Assembly: GCA_021555105.2 (NCBI GenBank) | Contig: CP134604.1 | Location: 1,116,001-1,180,000, forward strand | Length of the DNA stretch: 64,000 nt | Source: Thalassospiraceae bacterium LMO-JJ14 | Lineage (GTDB): Bacteria > Pseudomonadota > Alphaproteobacteria > Rhodospirillales > Casp-alpha2 | Direction of reading: 5' to 3' | Shown: positions 61,591-64,000 of the stretch, piece by piece | Layout of the letters: each line of letters begins with the position of its first letter | Position numbering within the stretch: the stretch's first letter is position 1 | Translations under genes and position numbers: made by a program | Notes under the pieces: generated by a model | What the model was told of the DNA's origin: nothing | The model's input: the letters and a program-made list of their open reading frames with translations, nothing else | Databases searched by the model: none

Positions 61591-62469
61591 ATGAGTGTCA
61601 CAATGACCGATACCCAAACAGATGAAAATCAGTCGGTTGATATAACAGGTCTTCAGGTGCGGCGTTTGTCGCCAGCACTTGGTGCGGAGATTTCCGGTGT
61701 CGATCTGGGCGCGGGTGTTGATGATGCGACGTTTGCCGCGATCCACGATGCCTTGATGGAACATCAGGTTATCTTCTTTCGTGACCAGGATATGTCTGTC
61801 GAGCGGCACCTCGAACTGGCAAAGCGTTTCGGCTCGCCGACATATTCGAAGAAACTGCCGAAGTATGACGGCAACGATTTTGTGTCACTGATTCAGAGCA
61901 ACGGCAGCAAGATCAACGTCGGTGGCCGCTGGCACACTGACAATACCGATTTCAAAGAGCCGCCGATGGGCGCCGTTCTTTACTGCGAGGAAACGCCCAA
62001 CTCCGGTGGCGATACCCTGTTTGCCAGCATGTATGCGGCTTACGACGCGCTGTCCGAGGGATTGAAGCGCCACCTCGACACCCTTGTTGCACAGCACGAC
62101 AACAGTCTCGTTGTCCTGCGTTTTGCCGGCACCGAATTTGTCGGCGACAAGGGCTTGTCCGTTGAAGCGCCGGTCGAGCATCCGGTGGTGCGTGTGCATC
62201 CGGTGACCGGCCGCCGCGCGCTCTATGTCAATTCGTCCTATACCCGCCGCATTCTTGACGTGCCGGATGTGGAAAGCCGGTATCTGCTGAACATGCTGAT
62301 GGAACACGTGATGACACCCGATTTTCAGGTTCGCTTCGAATGGCGCCCGGGCAGCGTTGCAATCTGGGACAATCGGTGCACGCAGCATTACGCGCCGAAC
62401 GATTATACTGAACCCCGGAGGATGCGCCGTGTGCAGATTGATGGTGATGCGCCGTACGGCGTCAGCTGA
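61591..62469 (+). CDS. TauD/TfdA-type Fe(II)/2-oxoglutarate dioxygenase
   Basis: A dioxygenase of 292 residues with the 2-His-1-carboxylate triad H115, D117 (GRWHTDNTD) and H266 (CTQHYAPND). The 2-oxoglutarate arginine is in RRMRR near 277-280. Such enzymes hydroxylate next to sulfonate, ether, phosphonate or similar groups and release succinate. The residues around IWDNRCTQHYAPNDY and the length fit the TauD/TfdA group. It lies 114 bases past bioY with its own AGGAGG Shine-Dalgarno. A sulfonate or aromatic ether could be the substrate, which is a guess. Confidence 0.9.
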   Translation: MSVTMTDTQTDENQSVDITGLQVRRLSPALGAEISGVDLGAGVDDATFAAIHDALMEHQVIFFRDQDMSVERHLELAKRFGSPTYSKKLPKYDGNDFVSLIQSNGSKINVGGRWHTDNTDFKEPPMGAVLYCEETPNSGGDTLFASMYAAYDALSEGLKRHLDTLVAQHDNSLVVLRFAGTEFVGDKGLSVEAPVEHPVVRVHPVTGRRALYVNSSYTRRILDVPDVESRYLLNMLMEHVMTPDFQVRFEWRPGSVAIWDNRCTQHYAPNDYTEPRRMRRVQIDGDAPYGVS

Positions 62470-62828
62470 GATCACGCAAGGCAACCTCAAAAGAATCAGG
62501 CGGGTACGCTATCTGAGGCATTGTCACGCTAACCGCTAGTGTAAGGCCCATGATCGACTGGCGAGATGAACCCCATCTCATATTCTCGCAGTCAACGGTT
62601 GCGAAGTACATGGCGGAGCGTTGTGGCCCGCCGTCTCGGGGCTGACGTACTTTCCTCGGAAACCATGCAGACAGTATTGCTGCGATCGATCGATTCGCCG
62701 TGCCGACGATCGGGTTCAAGTTATTGTTTGGGATCGTCCGACGACGTCACGTTCGCCATGTCAGTATGCCTGCGTCGGGCCGTCATAGGATCAACTCGCA
62801 GAAACCTGTTATACGGTATTCGGTTTCG
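62470..62828. other. Intergenic region, no gene recognised
   Basis: Between TauD and DUF2877 the reading frames are short. On the minus strand, an 85-codon frame (62462-62719) ends at the TauD stop, but it has no family-like segment and no good start, so I do not call it. No palindrome or terminator stands out. The DUF2877 gene may begin inside this region at 62700 or 62766. Confidence 0.4.
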
Positions 62829-63728
62829 GTGATCGGCAGCAAAGTTGCGGATTCATTGCGTGAACTTGTCGGCGGACGGGTACAGGCTGTTTTCGAAAAA
62901 ACCTTCTATATAAAATCTGGAACCCTACTATTCTGTGTGGGTGGTGCAGACATGGTGGCTGGCCCGATAAACTGTATCACGTCGGTGCCCAGCACTGTTG
63001 ATTGGAGGGTGACAGGGATTAATAATTACACGCGCGTCAGGGGCTCTTCGGAGATAATCAACGTTGGCGGAATTTTTCAATTCCTCCTGTCCAACTCGTC
63101 CACATGGATGCCCGAATTCAGTGCACAACCAGCCTCAATCCCGTTAGTTACGCGGGGCGTCGATGACTTTCGTCGCGCCGTTGCCGGCCGCGATGACATT
63201 GACGGTCTCGGGAGGTTTCTGATTTCCGGTTATCGGCCGAGCAACCTGCAACATATATGCATCGCTGCTGAAGAAGCACTGTTGGACGCTGGCGAATGGT
63301 TATCGGATGCATTTCAGAATTCGGATCAGAAATCGAGAGACGGGCTGGTTTGGATCGATAAACTGAGCGGACTTGGCCAAGGACTGACCCCATCAGGAGA
63401 TGATGTTCTTGGTGGCGTGATGATTGCTCTGCATCAATTAGGCGAAACCGATTTGTGCCGGGTGCTTTGGCACCCGATCAAGCGGTGCACGGAAGAGAAT
63501 AGCAATGAAATTTCATTGGCGCACTTGTCAGCAGCCGCGAGCGGGTCTGGAAGTGCCAGTATCCATCATATAATACAGGCAATTATGAACGGCGATACGA
63601 ATGGGATCCATGCTTCTATCGATACTATCGCGGCCATTGGTCATTCCTCAGGCTGGGACATTATGACCGGCGTCATCATTACCCTTGAAGCGTGGCTCAG
63701 CGCGCATACAGAATATGAGAAAACATAA
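62829..63728 (+). CDS. DUF2877-domain protein (AllH-like)
   Basis: A protein of about 299 residues. The DUF2877 signature GLGQGLTPSGDDVLGGVM (near 195-212) is clear, with GGADMVAGPINCITS near 36-50. E. coli AllH (YlbF), from the allantoin/oxamate locus, contains DUF2877 and is a subunit of oxamate carbamoyltransferase. The start is uncertain: GTG 62829 gives the family-like VIGSKVADSLREL. GTG 62700 and ATG 62766 are in-frame alternatives, and none has a good Shine-Dalgarno. The stop overlaps the next gene's ATG by one base (TAATG), so the two are coupled. It marks a possible nitrogen-compound pathway distinct from the acyl-CoA island. Confidence 0.78.
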   Translation: MIGSKVADSLRELVGGRVQAVFEKTFYIKSGTLLFCVGGADMVAGPINCITSVPSTVDWRVTGINNYTRVRGSSEIINVGGIFQFLLSNSSTWMPEFSAQPASIPLVTRGVDDFRRAVAGRDDIDGLGRFLISGYRPSNLQHICIAAEEALLDAGEWLSDAFQNSDQKSRDGLVWIDKLSGLGQGLTPSGDDVLGGVMIALHQLGETDLCRVLWHPIKRCTEENSNEISLAHLSAAASGSGSASIHHIIQAIMNGDTNGIHASIDTIAAIGHSSGWDIMTGVIITLEAWLSAHTEYEKT

Positions 63729-64000
63729 TGCTTGAAACAATGCGTTCATACAGGGGCATGGTTACCGCCCCTCATCATCTTGCAGCACGTGCGGGGCTGA
63801 GGGTTCTGGAAGATGGTGGGAATGCCATTGAGGCAATGGTTGCCGCTGCGGCAACGATCACCGTTGTTTATCCGCATATGAATTCCCTTGGCGGTGACAA
63901 TTTTTGGCTTATCCATGCCCCGGGAAAAGACGTTATTGGTATTGATGCCTGCGGCGGCGCGGCGGCAAAAGCTGATATCGAATTCTATAACAGCCAAGGT
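63728..64000 (+). CDS. Gamma-glutamyltransferase-family N-terminal nucleophile hydrolase (3' truncated)
   Basis: The first 91 codons are visible and the gene runs off the window. MVTAPHHLAARAGLRVLEDGGNAIEAMVAAAATITVVYPHMNSLGGDNFWLIH matches the N-terminal part of the gamma-glutamyltransferase fold, which includes oxamate amidohydrolase (HpxW) and GGT. The autocatalytic Thr and the small subunit are outside the window. Coupling by TAATG to a DUF2877 protein, which is tied to oxamate in E. coli, favours an oxamate-type hydrolase, but glutathione hydrolysis is equally possible on sequence alone. Confidence 0.85.
   Translation, partial: MLETMRSYRGMVTAPHHLAARAGLRVLEDGGNAIEAMVAAAATITVVYPHMNSLGGDNFWLIHAPGKDVIGIDACGGAAAKADIEFYNSQG

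Noticed and set aside
62462-62719. 85-codon minus-strand frame after TauD
   Set aside because: No family motif, no Shine-Dalgarno and no context. It cannot be supported, though a decayed gene end cannot be excluded.

Overview
The window reads as an alphaproteobacterial chromosome segment, most like Rhodospirillales. It is moderately GC-rich and has a cbbR-divergent Calvin-cycle operon with a form II RuBisCO whose catalytic residues fall at the Rhodospirillum rubrum positions. It also has TRAP transport genes, a ribB with a degenerate ribA half, and many acyl-CoA enzymes. I see no rRNA, tRNA, CRISPR array or transposase.

Region 1 (1-10.3 kb): the 3' end of a superfamily 2 helicase, a GIY-YIG protein, then cbbR (-) and cbbF-cbbP-cbbT-cbbA-cbbM-cbbZ-cbbY (+), a nearly gapless operon that regenerates RuBP, fixes CO2 and removes two side products. 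Region 2 (10.4-15.6 kb): a nitroreductase, then on the minus strand a biotin ECF transporter (bioM-bioN-bioY) coupled to an acyl-CoA ligase and a thiolase, an arrangement like Bacillus yhfU-yhfT-yhfS. Region 3 (15.8-24 kb): an emrAB-type efflux system under a MarR regulator, an acyl-CoA dehydrogenase, a sugar-acid dehydratase flanked by two gene remnants (a MocR tail and an EmrA tail, both outside any intact gene), and an alpha-methylacyl-CoA racemase-like protein.

Region 4 (24-34.6 kb): a TRAP transporter divergent from a MmgE/PrpD gene and an SDR that lacks the catalytic Tyr/Lys. A minus-strand operon follows: carboxyltransferase, FAD oxidoreductase and crotonase, with a free biotin-carrier protein divergent to it and a flavin reductase beside it. 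Region 5 (34.8-62.5 kb) is a large acyl-CoA catabolic island. It holds acyl-CoA dehydrogenases, two MaoC-type hydratase subunits, a four-domain rhodanese, paired alpha/beta hydrolases, an HMG-CoA-synthase-like/DUF35 fusion with an SCP2-type thiolase, SDRs, four acyl-CoA ligases, a MocR regulator, an unknown membrane protein, an MFS transporter, ribB, biotin carboxylase, a second bioY and a TauD-type dioxygenase. Region 6 (62.8-64 kb): a DUF2877 protein and the start of a gamma-glutamyltransferase-family protein.

Read together, regions 4 and 5 encode uptake, CoA activation, beta-oxidation-like turnover, thiolysis and a biotin-dependent carboxylation of an unidentified carboxylic acid. The three carboxylase subunits are scattered over about 29 kb, and biotin import genes occur twice. 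A palindrome, ATTG-ATA-CAAT, recurs before four transcription units of the island and may tie them into one regulon. The substrate cannot be read from sequence.
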